Source: Dechloromonas hortensis
Lineage (GTDB): Bacteria > Pseudomonadota > Gammaproteobacteria > Burkholderiales > Rhodocyclaceae
Direction of reading: 5' to 3'
Length of the DNA: 64,000 nt
NCBI RefSeq assembly: GCF_009469765.1
Contig: NZ_SSSQ01000001.1
Span: forward strand, 1 to 64,000
The notes beneath the pieces are model-generated. The model saw nothing but the letters and a program-made list of their open reading frames with translations. It was not told the origin of the DNA and ran no database searches. Of this stretch, positions 1 to 7,538 are shown in pieces. Each line of letters opens with the position of its first letter. Position 1 is the stretch's first letter. The position numbers and the translations under genes were made by a program.

Positions 1-173
1 TGCTGCTTGTCGTCGTAGTAGGAAAACGGAATAGAGGATTCACGGTGACCCAGCGTGATCGTGCCGGTGTCCTTGATCTTCTTCAGGGTCAGCGACTCCT
101 GGGCCTGGGCCGGCATGACGGCGGCGGTGCTCAGAACGGCGGCGAGTGCGGCAACAACGGCAAATCGGTTCAT
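1..173 (-). CDS. gltI: Glutamate/aspartate ABC transporter periplasmic binding protein, N-terminal part
   Basis: This is the first 57 codons of a gene that continues beyond the left edge of the window. The translation opens with a signal peptide (MNRFAVVAALAAVLSTAAV, then a PAQAQ cleavage region). It continues with GHRESSIPFSYYD, which closely matches the start of the mature GltI-type solute-binding proteins for glutamate and aspartate. The protein would work in the periplasm, delivering acidic amino acids to a GltJKL permease encoded to the left of this window. An AGGAG ribosome site lies 5-6 bases before the ATG at 173, so the start is well supported. A sigma-54-like promoter sits about 55 bases upstream, suggesting nitrogen control. 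The remaining uncertainty is the exact substrate. Confidence 0.85.
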   Translation of the reverse strand, partial: MNRFAVVAALAAVLSTAAVMPAQAQESLTLKKIKDTGTITLGHRESSIPFSYYDDKQ

Positions 174-228
174 GTCATCTCCTGTGTTGGGGAAGAAGCC
201 GCTGAGTGGCTTCGGTGCCAATTACTAC

Positions 229-243
229 GCAGATGCCGTGCCA
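229..243 (-). promoter_or_regulatory. Candidate sigma-54 (-24/-12) promoter of gltI
   Basis: Read on the minus strand the site is TGGCACGGCATCTGC. It has the -24 GG and -12 GC exactly ten bases apart, matching the RpoN consensus TGGCAC-N5-TTGC except for one base in the -12 element. The predicted start is near 217, leaving a leader of about 45 bases. RpoN control of acidic amino-acid uptake is common in proteobacteria; its use here is inferred. Confidence 0.5.
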
Positions 244-452
244 GCCTGAGCCAGCTCGATTACGAACGAATTGCCGTTGATTCTATTGCCTTTTGAAAAG
301 CCGCGACAATCAGAGTCGCCGAAATTCCGTCACACCGCCCTGACCAGCCATCGGATTTCCGACACCAGGCACGCCCATCCCGCCTGTATTGGCCGGCACC
401 GGCGCCGGAAATCCCGGGCGCGGCCAAACCGGGCTGTGCTGCGGTCGACTGT

Positions 453-488
453 CAAAAAAAGGGTATTTTGGGGCTTTGGGGCGCCCCT
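453..488 (-). terminator. Possible weak terminator after the 160-aa membrane protein gene
   Basis: On the minus strand a short GGGGC/GCCCC stem is followed, after about eight bases, by seven T residues. It lies just beyond the stop codon at 501. The distance between stem and T-run is longer than ideal. Confidence 0.35.
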
Positions 489-500
489 GACGGCGAACGA

Positions 501-983
501 TCAGGCAGTGAGGCTGGCCTGCGAAGATGGGCCGGCACCACCGGGCGCAGCGCCCCCGCTGTCGCGCGCCATGCTGGCCAGCTCGAAATCCTTGGCCGAC
601 ATTTTGCCGGCGGCCCCGGTGTGCATATCGGCCGCATCGACCTCGTCGAGATCGAGGTTCATGTACTTACTGTCGGCATCCCGCTGTGCTTCCCGGAAAG
701 CTTCCAGACGCTGGCGGGCTTCTTCCGCCCGCTGTTCGCGCAGTTCGCGGTCACGCTCCTTGCGCAGTCTTTCCTGTTCCAGGTACACCTTGCTGCGGTA
801 AGCCGCCTCACCCATCATCAGCAGCCCGGCCAGAAAACTCAGGGCAACCAGCAAGGGCACATCGACCGGCCGTTTGATGACAACGACCAGGGCCATGCAG
901 GCCCACAACGCGCGCCAAATCAGCAGCCAGATGAAGTAAGGCGGTGCGTTGGAAAAATGTGTTGCTATGTTGAAACTCGACAT
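501..983 (-). CDS. Small membrane protein with cytoplasmic coiled coil, function unknown
   Basis: The 160-residue product is not recognised. Two hydrophobic segments are visible (about residues 13-35 and 43-60). They are followed by a strongly charged, Glu/Arg-rich stretch (about 66-105) that should form a coiled coil, and then an Ala/Gly/Ser-rich tail. I chose the ATG at 983; a TTG at 1001 would add six residues, but neither start has a convincing ribosome site. It stands alone between gltI and a divergent GNAT gene. An integral inner-membrane protein with both termini in the cytoplasm is the simplest topology; no function is proposed. Confidence 0.65.
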   Translation of the reverse strand: MSSFNIATHFSNAPPYFIWLLIWRALWACMALVVVIKRPVDVPLLVALSFLAGLLMMGEAAYRSKVYLEQERLRKERDRELREQRAEEARQRLEAFREAQRDADSKYMNLDLDEVDAADMHTGAAGKMSAKDFELASMARDSGGAAPGGAGPSSQASLTA

Positions 984-1122
984 CGAAAACGAAACCAGCA
1001 ATACGGCGAGGGCCGAATTTTAGCGTAAGCGCGCGGCCCCGAGCGATGGCCTGACGTTCCCCGGCCGGCCTGGCTCGGCTATTGTCCACATCCCGTAAAA
1101 AAACCAGCCCGCCGCCATTCCC

Positions 1123-1596
1123 ATGCATATTCGCACCGCCACCTTCCCCGCCGACAGTGAAGCGCTGCAATCGGTCATTCGCGAGTACGTCGCCTGGCTG
1201 GACATGGACCTCTCCTACCGTGGCTTCGCCGAGGAAATGGCCAGCTTCGACGCACGCTTCACGCTGCCCAGCGGCCTTTTCCTGATCGCCGACTCGGCAC
1301 AGACGATCGCCGGCTGCGTCGGCCTGTTGCAGCATGCCAACGCCACGGCCGAAGTGAAACGGCTTTATGTCCGGCCGGGATTTCGCGGCCAGCGCCTGGG
1401 AGAAAAGCTGATCGGGGTGCTGATCGAACGCGCCCGCCAACTCGGCGTGCGGCGGCTCATTCTCGATGCCGTGCCGCAAACCACGGTCGCCCAGCAACTG
1501 TACGAGCGCCTCGGCTTTCAGGAAACGGCGCCCTACTACGCCAACCCGGTGCCGGGCACCCGCTTCTTTGCCCTGTCACTGGCCGAAGAGCAATGA
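1123..1596 (+). CDS. GNAT family N-acetyltransferase
   Basis: The 157-residue protein has the GNAT fold signature. A beta-4 strand (EVKRLYVRPGF) runs into the acetyl-CoA pyrophosphate loop RGQRLG at residues 88-93, and a C-terminal LYERLGFQE motif is typical of the superfamily. It should transfer an acetyl group from acetyl-CoA to an amine; the acceptor cannot be read from the sequence. Its stop overlaps the start of the following HAD phosphatase (ATGA), so the two are almost certainly co-translated. No strong ribosome site precedes the ATG. Confidence 0.85.
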   Translation: MHIRTATFPADSEALQSVIREYVAWLDMDLSYRGFAEEMASFDARFTLPSGLFLIADSAQTIAGCVGLLQHANATAEVKRLYVRPGFRGQRLGEKLIGVLIERARQLGVRRLILDAVPQTTVAQQLYERLGFQETAPYYANPVPGTRFFALSLAEEQ

Positions 1597-2216
1597 AATA
1601 CCGGCTCGCCATCTTCGACTTCGACGGCACCCTGGCCGACTCGCTGCCGTTCTTGCTCAGCGTGGTCAACAAGCTGGCCGAGCGGCATGCTTTCAGGCCG
1701 ATCGACCTCGACGCCGTGCCCGCCTTTCGCCACTACAGCGCCCGCGAAATGATGCGTCATCTCGAACTGCCGGCCTGGAAGCTGCCGCTCGTCGCCCAGA
1801 GTTTCATGACCCTGATGCAGCAGAACCCGCAGGCAACGCCGCTCTTTGCCAACGTCGACTCGGTATTGCAACAGTTGGCGCGGGCACAACTCCGGCTGGC
1901 GCTGGTCAGCTCGAACGCCCGCCACAACGTCGAGCAAATCCTGGGCGCCTCGAACATCGGCTTGTTCGGCCACCTCGAGTGCGGCATGTCGATTTTCGGC
2001 AAGGCCAGTCGCATCCGCAAGATCCTGCGCTTGACCGGCACGCCGGCCAGCCAGGTGGTCTACATCGGCGACCAGATCACCGACCTCGAAGCCGCCCGCC
2101 AAGAAGGTGTCGCCTTCGGTGCCGTGACCTGGGGCTACGGCAGTATCGAATCGCTCAGACGGCACGCCCCCGATGAAGAGTTCGCTCAATTCACCGATCT
2201 GCTGCGCCTCGCCTGA
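1593..2216 (+). CDS. HAD-superfamily phosphatase (phosphoglycolate-phosphatase-like)
   Basis: The 207-residue protein carries HAD motif I as DFDGT with the catalytic aspartates at residues 9 and 11. Motif II is the LVSSN segment, and a motif IV-like YIGDQITDLEAA lies near residue 150. A helical cap between motifs I and II places it with the Gph/PGMB-type HAD hydrolases. It overlaps the upstream GNAT gene by four bases, which suggests a shared transcript. It is distinct from the true gph at 5.1-5.8 kb; the substrate is unknown. Confidence 0.85.
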   Translation: MKYRLAIFDFDGTLADSLPFLLSVVNKLAERHAFRPIDLDAVPAFRHYSAREMMRHLELPAWKLPLVAQSFMTLMQQNPQATPLFANVDSVLQQLARAQLRLALVSSNARHNVEQILGASNIGLFGHLECGMSIFGKASRIRKILRLTGTPASQVVYIGDQITDLEAARQEGVAFGAVTWGYGSIESLRRHAPDEEFAQFTDLLRLA

Positions 2217-2528
2217 ATAAAGGCTTTCACTCAGTCAGGCCAATTCGACGACAAGCGCCAAGTCAGATTCGGGACCATACCCGTCCTCAATGGGTAAAAC
2301 CATTTTGGCAATGTCGGTAATTTTTACATTCGGACAGCCGGCGGCCAACAACCGTCCAGCGAGGGCCAAGAACGAAAACACAACCAATTGAATTAATTAG
2401 ATTTTTACACAAACTCACAAGCCTGGCACATAGCATGCTGAATGCAGATAACAGAAACCAAAGAACAGATTAATTAATCCTTTGTCTCTGTGCAGAAGCG
2501 CTCTCTATGTAAATACGGAGGTAGGGTC
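2217..2528. other. Regulatory region upstream of the PEP-CTERM gene
   Basis: No gene is visible in these 312 bases, which are markedly AT-richer than their surroundings. They contain a sigma-54-like promoter (2424-2438), a TGTC/GACA dyad at 2312-2336 about 125 bases upstream of the predicted start that could be an enhancer site, and a GGAGG ribosome site at 2517-2521. Confidence 0.6.
2424..2438 (+). promoter_or_regulatory. Candidate sigma-54 promoter of the PEP-CTERM gene
   Basis: The site reads TGGCACATAGCATGC. The -24 GG and -12 GC elements have the required ten-base spacing, and only one base differs from the core consensus. The predicted start is near 2450, about 80 bases before the ATG. 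PEP-CTERM genes are often under RpoN with the PrsK/PrsR two-component pair, which supports the call; the regulator itself is not in this window. Confidence 0.6.
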
Positions 2529-3401
2529 ATGAAAACTTTTTCCAAGACAATACTCGCTACCGCATTTGCCGCACTGGCAGCCAGTAGCGCAAACGCAGCG
2601 ATCGTCAGCCAATGGACAGTGGGTGTCGACGCAACGTTTCTTCCAGGCACTATCGTCGACTCCAACGGCGGCACGCCTGGCGGAGTAACGATCAACGGCA
2701 CGAACACCTCTCTGCGCTGGGGTACCGACATCGGCAATGGACAAAGCGGCTTGGATATTACCAACACGCCCGTCTCGACGACAGTCCCTACCGGCATCAA
2801 TACAATCCTGCCCGCCGTTGCGAACATCTCGATAACTCATTTAAACCAACCGATTACAGCCCCCAGCCTTGATAGAGTGTCTCTACAGTCAGTACTGACA
2901 CTTACCCCATTCGTACCCGCTCTGCCTGGACTCCCTTCGCAAAGCCTGACTTTCGTGATCGATTTCCTGGAGACGCCTAACGCGGGTGGGGTAGGAGGTG
3001 CCTGTGCCGGTGGCGGCACCAGCGGCGTCGGTCCATTGAACGCCAACGGCTGTGCCGATATTTTCGTCATGGATAAAGAGTCACTCAATTTTCCGTTTTT
3101 CTATGACACCGATGGCGCGGGCGGAGACCCTGCCCAACAGTATTTCATCAGCTTCCTTGAACTCACCAGCGGCTTGAATCCTTTGCCGAGCGTGGCGTGC
3201 GAATCCGTTCTCGGCCCAGGAAATACGGTCTGCCTGGGCTTCCTGACGCCAGAAGCGGCAAACACCACGGTTCAGTTTGGCGCGATCATCACCACCGAAC
3301 GAGTTCAAATAATTCCCGAGCCCGGCTCGATGGCCTTGATGGGTGGCGCATTGGCTGCGCTGGCCTGGGTCAGCCGTCGCCGCAAGCTGCAGGAAATCTA
3401 A
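2529..3401 (+). CDS. PEP-CTERM sorting-domain protein
   Basis: The 290-residue protein begins with a signal peptide (about residues 1-23, ending SSANA). It ends with a classic PEP-CTERM tail at residues 263-290: PEPGS, a hydrophobic helix, then the basic cluster SRRRK. Such proteins are exported and processed at the PEP motif by an exosortase, usually in strains that make exopolysaccharide and form flocs or biofilm. The middle is rich in Gly, Thr, Asn and Pro with few charged residues and has no recognised domain. The ATG at 2529 has a GGAGG site seven bases upstream; an upstream in-frame start at 2490 does not. No exosortase is encoded nearby, so the sorting machinery must act from elsewhere. 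Confidence 0.9.
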   Translation: MKTFSKTILATAFAALAASSANAAIVSQWTVGVDATFLPGTIVDSNGGTPGGVTINGTNTSLRWGTDIGNGQSGLDITNTPVSTTVPTGINTILPAVANISITHLNQPITAPSLDRVSLQSVLTLTPFVPALPGLPSQSLTFVIDFLETPNAGGVGGACAGGGTSGVGPLNANGCADIFVMDKESLNFPFFYDTDGAGGDPAQQYFISFLELTSGLNPLPSVACESVLGPGNTVCLGFLTPEAANTTVQFGAIITTERVQIIPEPGSMALMGGALAALAWVSRRRKLQEI

Positions 3402-3470
3402 CAACACGTGCGTCAAGAAAGGGGGAGCGCCCGACTCAGACGCCACACGCCAGCCACCTGAGTTTGACGC

Positions 3471-3502
3471 AAAAAAGCCGCCTGTTTGCAGGCGGCTTTT
3501 TC
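3471..3502. terminator. Bidirectional intrinsic terminator
   Basis: A perfect GCCGCCTG/CAGGCGGC stem with a four-base loop is flanked by an A-run on the left and a T-run on the right. It can therefore end transcription from both the PEP-CTERM gene (plus strand) and trpE (minus strand), which converge here. Confidence 0.88.
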
Positions 3503-3523
3503 TATGGCACAGGAGGAAACCGC

Positions 3524-5011
3524 TCAGTCGGCCTTGGTGTCCAGCCCCTGCTCGGCCAGTTCGGCGGCACGGAGCACGGCGCGGGCCTTGTTCTGGGTTT
3601 CCGTCCATTCCGAATTGGGGTCGGAATCGGCAACGATGCCGGCGCCGGCCTGGACATAGAGCTTCTTGTCCTTGATGACGCCGGTCCGTATCGCAATGGC
3701 GATATCCATGTCGCCATGGAAGCCGAGGTAGCCGACGGCGCCGGCGTAGATGCCGCGCTTGACCGGCTCCAGTTCGTCGATGATTTCCATGGCCCGCACT
3801 TTCGGCGCGCCGGAAACGGTGCCGGCCGGGAAAGTGGCCTTCAGCACGTCGAGCGCATTGAGGCCCGGCTGCAACTTGCCTTCGACGTTGGAAACAATGT
3901 GCATGACGTGCGAGTAACGCTCGACGAGCATGTTCTCGGTCAGCTTGACGCTACCGACCTTGGCGACACGGCCGCAATCGTTGCGCCCGAGGTCGAGCAA
4001 CTGGGTGTGCTCGGCACGTTCCTTTTCATCGGCCAGCAGTTCGGTGGCCAGGGCGGCATCCTCTTCCGGCGAGGCGCCGCGCTTGCGGGTGCCGGCGATC
4101 GGCCGCACGGTGACGCGGTCGCCTTCGAGACGGACCAGGATCTCCGGCGAAGCGCCGACGACATGGAAGTCCTCGAAATCGAAGTAGAACATGTAGGGCG
4201 ACGGGTTCAGGCTGCGCAGGGTCCGGTAGAGCGCCATTGGGCTGGCATTGAACGGTTTGGTCATCCGTTGCGACAGGACGACCTGCATGATGTCGCCCTC
4301 AGTGATGTATTCCTTGGCCTTGCGGACTGCCTGCTTGAAGGCGCCTTCGCCGAAGATGGAAACGGCGGGCTCCGAGTGCACCGGCTGTTCGGCCGGAATG
4401 CAAACCGGGGTGCGCAGCTTGCCGAGCAGTTCCTTGAGGCGGGCCCGCGCCTTCTGGTAGGCGCCGGGGAACCCCGGTTCCGCATAGACGATCAGCGTCA
4501 GCTTACCGGACAGGTTGTCGACGACGGCAATTTCCTCGGAGAGCAGCAGGCCGATGTCCGGCGTACCGATCTCGTCCGGCTTATTGGTCCGGGTCAGGCG
4601 GGTTTCGACATAGCGCACGGTGTCGTAGCCGAAGCAGCCGACCAGGCCGCCGCAGAAGCGCGGCAGGCCGGAGCTGGGCGGCGCCCGGAAGCGCTGCATG
4701 AACTTGCCGATGAATTCGAGCGGATTGGTATCGTCTTCGCGCTCGGCGACACGGTTACCGGTCAGCACCAGCACCTGGTGGCCGGTCACGACGATGCGCG
4801 TCGACGCCGGCAGGCCGATGATCGAGTAGCGACCAAAGCGCTCACCGCCCTGCACCGATTCGAGCAGGTAGGAGTAATGCGCGCCGTTCGGGCCGCTGGT
4901 CAGCTTCAGGTAGATGGAGAGCGGCGTGTCGAGATCGGCAAACGTTTCCAGCGTAACGGGAATACGGTTGTAGCCTTGCGCGGCGAGCGCGTTGAATTCA
5001 GTTTCAGTCAT
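3524..5011 (-). CDS. trpE: Anthranilate synthase component I
   Basis: The 495-residue protein is full length for TrpE and catalyses the first step of tryptophan synthesis, chorismate plus ammonia or glutamine to anthranilate. The feedback tryptophan-binding LLES motif is at residues 49-52. The chorismate-binding half contains [32 protein letters not shown] and the C-terminal [10 protein letters not shown] block. The cysteine in GRNDCGR is valine in most homologues. It needs the TrpG glutaminase, which is not in the window. It is the last gene of rpe-gph-trpL-trpE, preceded by a tryptophan-rich leader peptide that ends 70 bases before its ATG and probably controls it. Confidence 0.97.
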   Translation of the reverse strand: MTETEFNALAAQGYNRIPVTLETFADLDTPLSIYLKLTSGPNGAHYSYLLESVQGGERFGRYSIIGLPASTRIVVTGHQVLVLTGNRVAEREDDTNPLEFIGKFMQRFRAPPSSGLPRFCGGLVGCFGYDTVRYVETRLTRTNKPDEIGTPDIGLLLSEEIAVVDNLSGKLTLIVYAEPGFPGAYQKARARLKELLGKLRTPVCIPAEQPVHSEPAVSIFGEGAFKQAVRKAKEYITEGDIMQVVLSQRMTKPFNASPMALYRTLRSLNPSPYMFYFDFEDFHVVGASPEILVRLEGDRVTVRPIAGTRKRGASPEEDAALATELLADEKERAEHTQLLDLGRNDCGRVAKVGSVKLTENMLVERYSHVMHIVSNVEGKLQPGLNALDVLKATFPAGTVSGAPKVRAMEIIDELEPVKRGIYAGAVGYLGFHGDMDIAIAIRTGVIKDKKLYVQAGAGIVADSDPNSEWTETQNKARAVLRAAELAEQGLDTKAD

Positions 5012-5081
5012 GGGAAAGCCTCGAAATGACAGGGGTAATGCGTACTGGTGCGTTGCGCCGCAAAGGCGCGCGAAAGGGAGA

Positions 5082-5138
5082 TCAGGGGCGCCAGCGACGC
5101 CAACCGTGCCATTCGTTCCAGATACGCAGAGTCGTCAT
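5082..5138 (-). CDS. trpL: Trp leader peptide (attenuator peptide) upstream of trpE
   Basis: A short frame encodes [18 protein letters not shown], with four tryptophans in 18 residues, directly upstream of trpE on the same strand. Its ATG overlaps the stop of gph (ATGA), so it would be translated by coupling to gph. Ribosome stalling at the Trp codons when charged tRNA-Trp is low is the known control principle for such leaders. The 70 bases between its stop and trpE contain a GCGCC/GGCGC hairpin (about 5056-5070) but no clear T-run, so the switch may act on Rho or on trpE translation rather than a classical terminator. The peptide is too short for automatic gene callers. Confidence 0.8.
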   Translation of the reverse strand: MTTLRIWNEWHGWRRWRP

Positions 5139-5815
5139 TTGTTCTTGAGGTCTTTGAAAGTGAGGGCTTGCTGGTAGGCAACAAGCAGATCGGATACTAG
5201 CGCATCGCAATCGGCACTGTCCACCGGCTCCCCTTCGTTGTAGCCGTAGGGCACTGCATAGGCCAGGCAGCCGGCGGCATGGGCGGCATGGATGTCGTTT
5301 TTCGAGTCGCCAATGTGCAGATTGCGGTCCGGCCGCACACCGAAGGTGCGGCAGGCGTGCAGGATCGGTTCCGGATGCGGCTTCTTGTGCGCCGTGGTGT
5401 CGCCGGAGACGATGATGTCGAAATAGTCGGTCATCCCCATCCGGTCGAGCAGTGTTTCGGTGAACATGCCGGGTTTATTGGTGACGACCCCCATTTTCAG
5501 GCCACTCACCTTCCAGGCCTGCAAGCCTTCGAGTACGCCCGGATAAATCTGGGCCGACCGCCCGTTGACCGCAGCATAGTGGCGCTTGAACGACTCGATG
5601 GCGACGTGCAATCGGTCGGCAGTGGGGGGCTTGGCGTGGGTCAGGCAACGCTCGACCAGCACCGCCATGCCCTTGCCGACGAAACTATGCACCTCGGCCT
5701 GGCTGCGCGGCGGCTCGCCGATTTCTTCCAGCATCAGCCGGCAGCCTTCGGCCAGGTCGGCGATGGTGTCGAGCAGGGTGCCATCGAGATCGAAGGTAAC
5801 CGACTGGAAATACAT
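5135..5815 (-). CDS. gph: Phosphoglycolate phosphatase
   Basis: The 226-residue HAD hydrolase has motif I DLDGTLLDT, the Gph-type helical cap, motif II VVTNKP, the lysine of HKKPHPEP and motif IV IGDSKNDIHAA. It removes phosphate from 2-phosphoglycolate, a by-product of DNA repair and oxygenation reactions. It follows rpe with an 11-base gap and precedes the trp leader peptide, so the order rpe-gph-trp is conserved as in many beta- and gammaproteobacteria. Its stop codon is shared with the leader-peptide start, which ties trp control to gph translation. Confidence 0.93.
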   Translation of the reverse strand: MYFQSVTFDLDGTLLDTIADLAEGCRLMLEEIGEPPRSQAEVHSFVGKGMAVLVERCLTHAKPPTADRLHVAIESFKRHYAAVNGRSAQIYPGVLEGLQAWKVSGLKMGVVTNKPGMFTETLLDRMGMTDYFDIIVSGDTTAHKKPHPEPILHACRTFGVRPDRNLHIGDSKNDIHAAHAAGCLAYAVPYGYNEGEPVDSADCDALVSDLLVAYQQALTFKDLKNK

Positions 5816-5826
5816 CTGAACTCCCC

Positions 5827-6528
5827 TCAGACTTTCGCCAACTCGCTGCGCAGGGCGCCGATAATCGAATCGTAGCGATGCGGATCGCTATCCTGGCCGG
5901 CGCCATAGACGGCGGAACCGGCAACGAAGGCATCGACCCCGGCCCGGGCGATTTCGGCAATATTGGCGGTATTGACGCCTCCATCGATCTCCAGACGGAT
6001 GCGCCGGCCGCTTTCGCGCTCATAGGCATCGAGCTTGGCGCGCGCCTGCTTTGCCTTGGCCAGCGTGCCGGGAATGAACTTCTGGCCGCCGAAACCCGGA
6101 TTGACGCTCATCAGCAGGATGACGTCGATCTTGTCGAGCACGTAATCCATGTAGTCGAGCGGCGTCGCCGGGTTGAAGACCAGGCCGCCCTGGCAACCGG
6201 CATCGCGGATCAGCGACAGGCTGCGGTCCACGTGCTCGGAAGCTTCCGGATGGAAGGTAATGATATTGGCCCCGGCCTTGGCAAAATCGGGGATGATGCG
6301 ATCAACCGGCTTGACCATCAGATGCACGTCGATCGGCGCTGCGGTGCACGGGCGAATTGCCTCGCAAACCAGCGGTCCGATGGTCAGGTTGGGAACATAA
6401 TGGTTGTCCATCACGTCAAAATGAATCCAGTCGGCCCCCGAGGCGATGACGTTGGCCACTTCTTCGCCCAGCTTGGCGAAATTGGCTGAAAGAATGCTCG
6501 GTGCAATAATGAAATCTTTGGCTGACAT
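5827..6528 (-). CDS. rpe: Ribulose-phosphate 3-epimerase
   Basis: The 233-residue TIM-barrel enzyme interconverts ribulose 5-phosphate and xylulose 5-phosphate in the pentose phosphate and Calvin pathways. Visible family motifs are APSILSANF at the start, [12 protein letters not shown] (metal and substrate ligands, residues 36-47), [14 protein letters not shown] and the late EIDGGVN. It is the first gene of the rpe-gph-trpL-trpE unit, divergent from apaG with only 36 bases between the two starts. Confidence 0.97.
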   Translation of the reverse strand: MSAKDFIIAPSILSANFAKLGEEVANVIASGADWIHFDVMDNHYVPNLTIGPLVCEAIRPCTAAPIDVHLMVKPVDRIIPDFAKAGANIITFHPEASEHVDRSLSLIRDAGCQGGLVFNPATPLDYMDYVLDKIDVILLMSVNPGFGGQKFIPGTLAKAKQARAKLDAYERESGRRIRLEIDGGVNTANIAEIARAGVDAFVAGSAVYGAGQDSDPHRYDSIIGALRSELAKV

Positions 6529-6564
6529 GATGCTTCCCTAAACAAAAACAGACGAAATTATCCC

Positions 6565-6948
6565 ATGCCCGACGCCAACAAGTACCGAATCGAAATTCAG
6601 CCGATGCCGCAGTTCATCCCGGACCAGTCCGACCCGGAAAACGATCGCTACGTCTTCGCCTACACGGTGACCATCAAGAATATTGGCGAAATCGCCGCCC
6701 AACTGGTTTCCCGGCACTGGATCATCACCGACGGCAACAATGAGGTGCAGGAAGTGCGCGGCCTCGGCGTCGTCGGCAAACAGCCGTTGCTGCAACCCGG
6801 CGAGAGCTTTCAGTACACCAGCGGTTCGGCGCTGACCACGCCGATCGGCACGATGAAGGGCACTTATCAGATGGTGGCCGAGGACGGCACGCATTTCGAG
6901 GCGGTGATTCCCGAGTTCGTGCTGGCCAGCCCGCGCGCCCTGCATTGA
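6565..6948 (+). CDS. apaG: ApaG protein
   Basis: The 127-residue protein is a full-length ApaG, an immunoglobulin-like fold protein. It shows the family blocks YVFAYTVTIKN, SRHWIITDG, VRGLGVVGKQPLL and GTMKGTYQM. Its role is linked to cobalt/magnesium homeostasis and, in some bacteria, to Ap4A metabolism; the mechanism is unsettled. It is divergent from rpe and overlaps the TTG start of the next methyltransferase. Confidence 0.95.
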   Translation: MPDANKYRIEIQPMPQFIPDQSDPENDRYVFAYTVTIKNIGEIAAQLVSRHWIITDGNNEVQEVRGLGVVGKQPLLQPGESFQYTSGSALTTPIGTMKGTYQMVAEDGTHFEAVIPEFVLASPRALH

Positions 6949-7538
6949 GCCTGAAGCACAGCTACACGCTGATCGCGCCGTTTTACGACGCGGCCATTGC
7001 CCGCGCCACCCTGGCGGCGCGGCAACGCAGTTTATCGGCGCTACCCGCCCCACCCGGCCGCGTGCTGCTGGCCGGTGTCGGCACCGGCCTTGATCTGCCG
7101 CATTTACCGCCACAACACCATTACGTCGGCCTTGACCTGAACCTGACCATGTTGCGCCGGGCCCTGCCCCGGGCTGGCGCGGTCGACTTCCTGCCACTGC
7201 AGGGCGATGCCCAGCGCCTGCCTTTTGCCGACGACAGCTTCGATAGCGCGGTACTGCACCTGATCCTGGCCGTCGTTCCCGAACCGGCCCACTGTTTCGC
7301 CGAGGTGGCGCGAGTTCTCAAACCGGGCGGTCGACTGCTGGTTTTCGACAAATTCCTGCGTCGCGGCCAGCCTGCCGTGCTGCGCCGGCTGGCCAACCCG
7401 CTACTGCGGCGCATCGCGACCCGCCTCGACGTGGTCTTTGAAGACCTGCTGCCGGCGGAGCCCGGACTGATCCTCGAAGACGATCAGCCCGCCCTAGCCG
7501 GCGGCTGGTTCCGCCTGATCCGGCTCGGCAAGCGCTGA
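6945..7538 (+). CDS. Class I SAM-dependent methyltransferase (UbiE-like)
   Basis: The 197-residue protein has motif I as VLLAGVGTGLDL. This is followed by the acidic strand end YVGLDLN, the DAQRLPFADDSFD motif typical of UbiE/Methyltransf_11 enzymes, and RVLKPGGRLLVFD. The methyl acceptor cannot be told from sequence. The start is a TTG that overlaps the apaG stop codon (TTGA), so translation is probably coupled. Its last 45 bases overlap the end of the convergent AI-2E permease gene. Confidence 0.85.
   Translation: MSLKHSYTLIAPFYDAAIARATLAARQRSLSALPAPPGRVLLAGVGTGLDLPHLPPQHHYVGLDLNLTMLRRALPRAGAVDFLPLQGDAQRLPFADDSFDSAVLHLILAVVPEPAHCFAEVARVLKPGGRLLVFDKFLRRGQPAVLRRLANPLLRRIATRLDVVFEDLLPAEPGLILEDDQPALAGGWFRLIRLGKR

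Larger units (their letters stand above)
174..500. other. Intergenic region between gltI and a membrane-protein gene
   Basis: No credible gene lies in these 327 bases; short open frames here lack ribosome sites and recognisable products. The region holds the gltI leader and sigma-54-like promoter (229-243), one copy of the CTGCGGTCGAC motif (439-449), and a GC stem followed by a run of seven T residues on the minus strand (453-488). Confidence 0.6.

Noticed and set aside
2217..3523. A full exosortase/PEP-CTERM biosynthesis locus
   Set aside because: Only one PEP-CTERM substrate is present; no exosortase, glycosyltransferase cluster or PrsK/PrsR gene lies in the window.
3197..5029. 610-codon open frame on the plus strand opposite trpE
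   Set aside because: It is the GC-rich antisense shadow of trpE; its translation has no recognisable domain and no ribosome site, while trpE is unambiguous.
5012..5081. Classical Rho-independent attenuator before trpE
   Set aside because: The GCGCC/GGCGC hairpin is only five pairs and has no T-run, so a textbook trp terminator cannot be claimed even though the leader peptide is clear.
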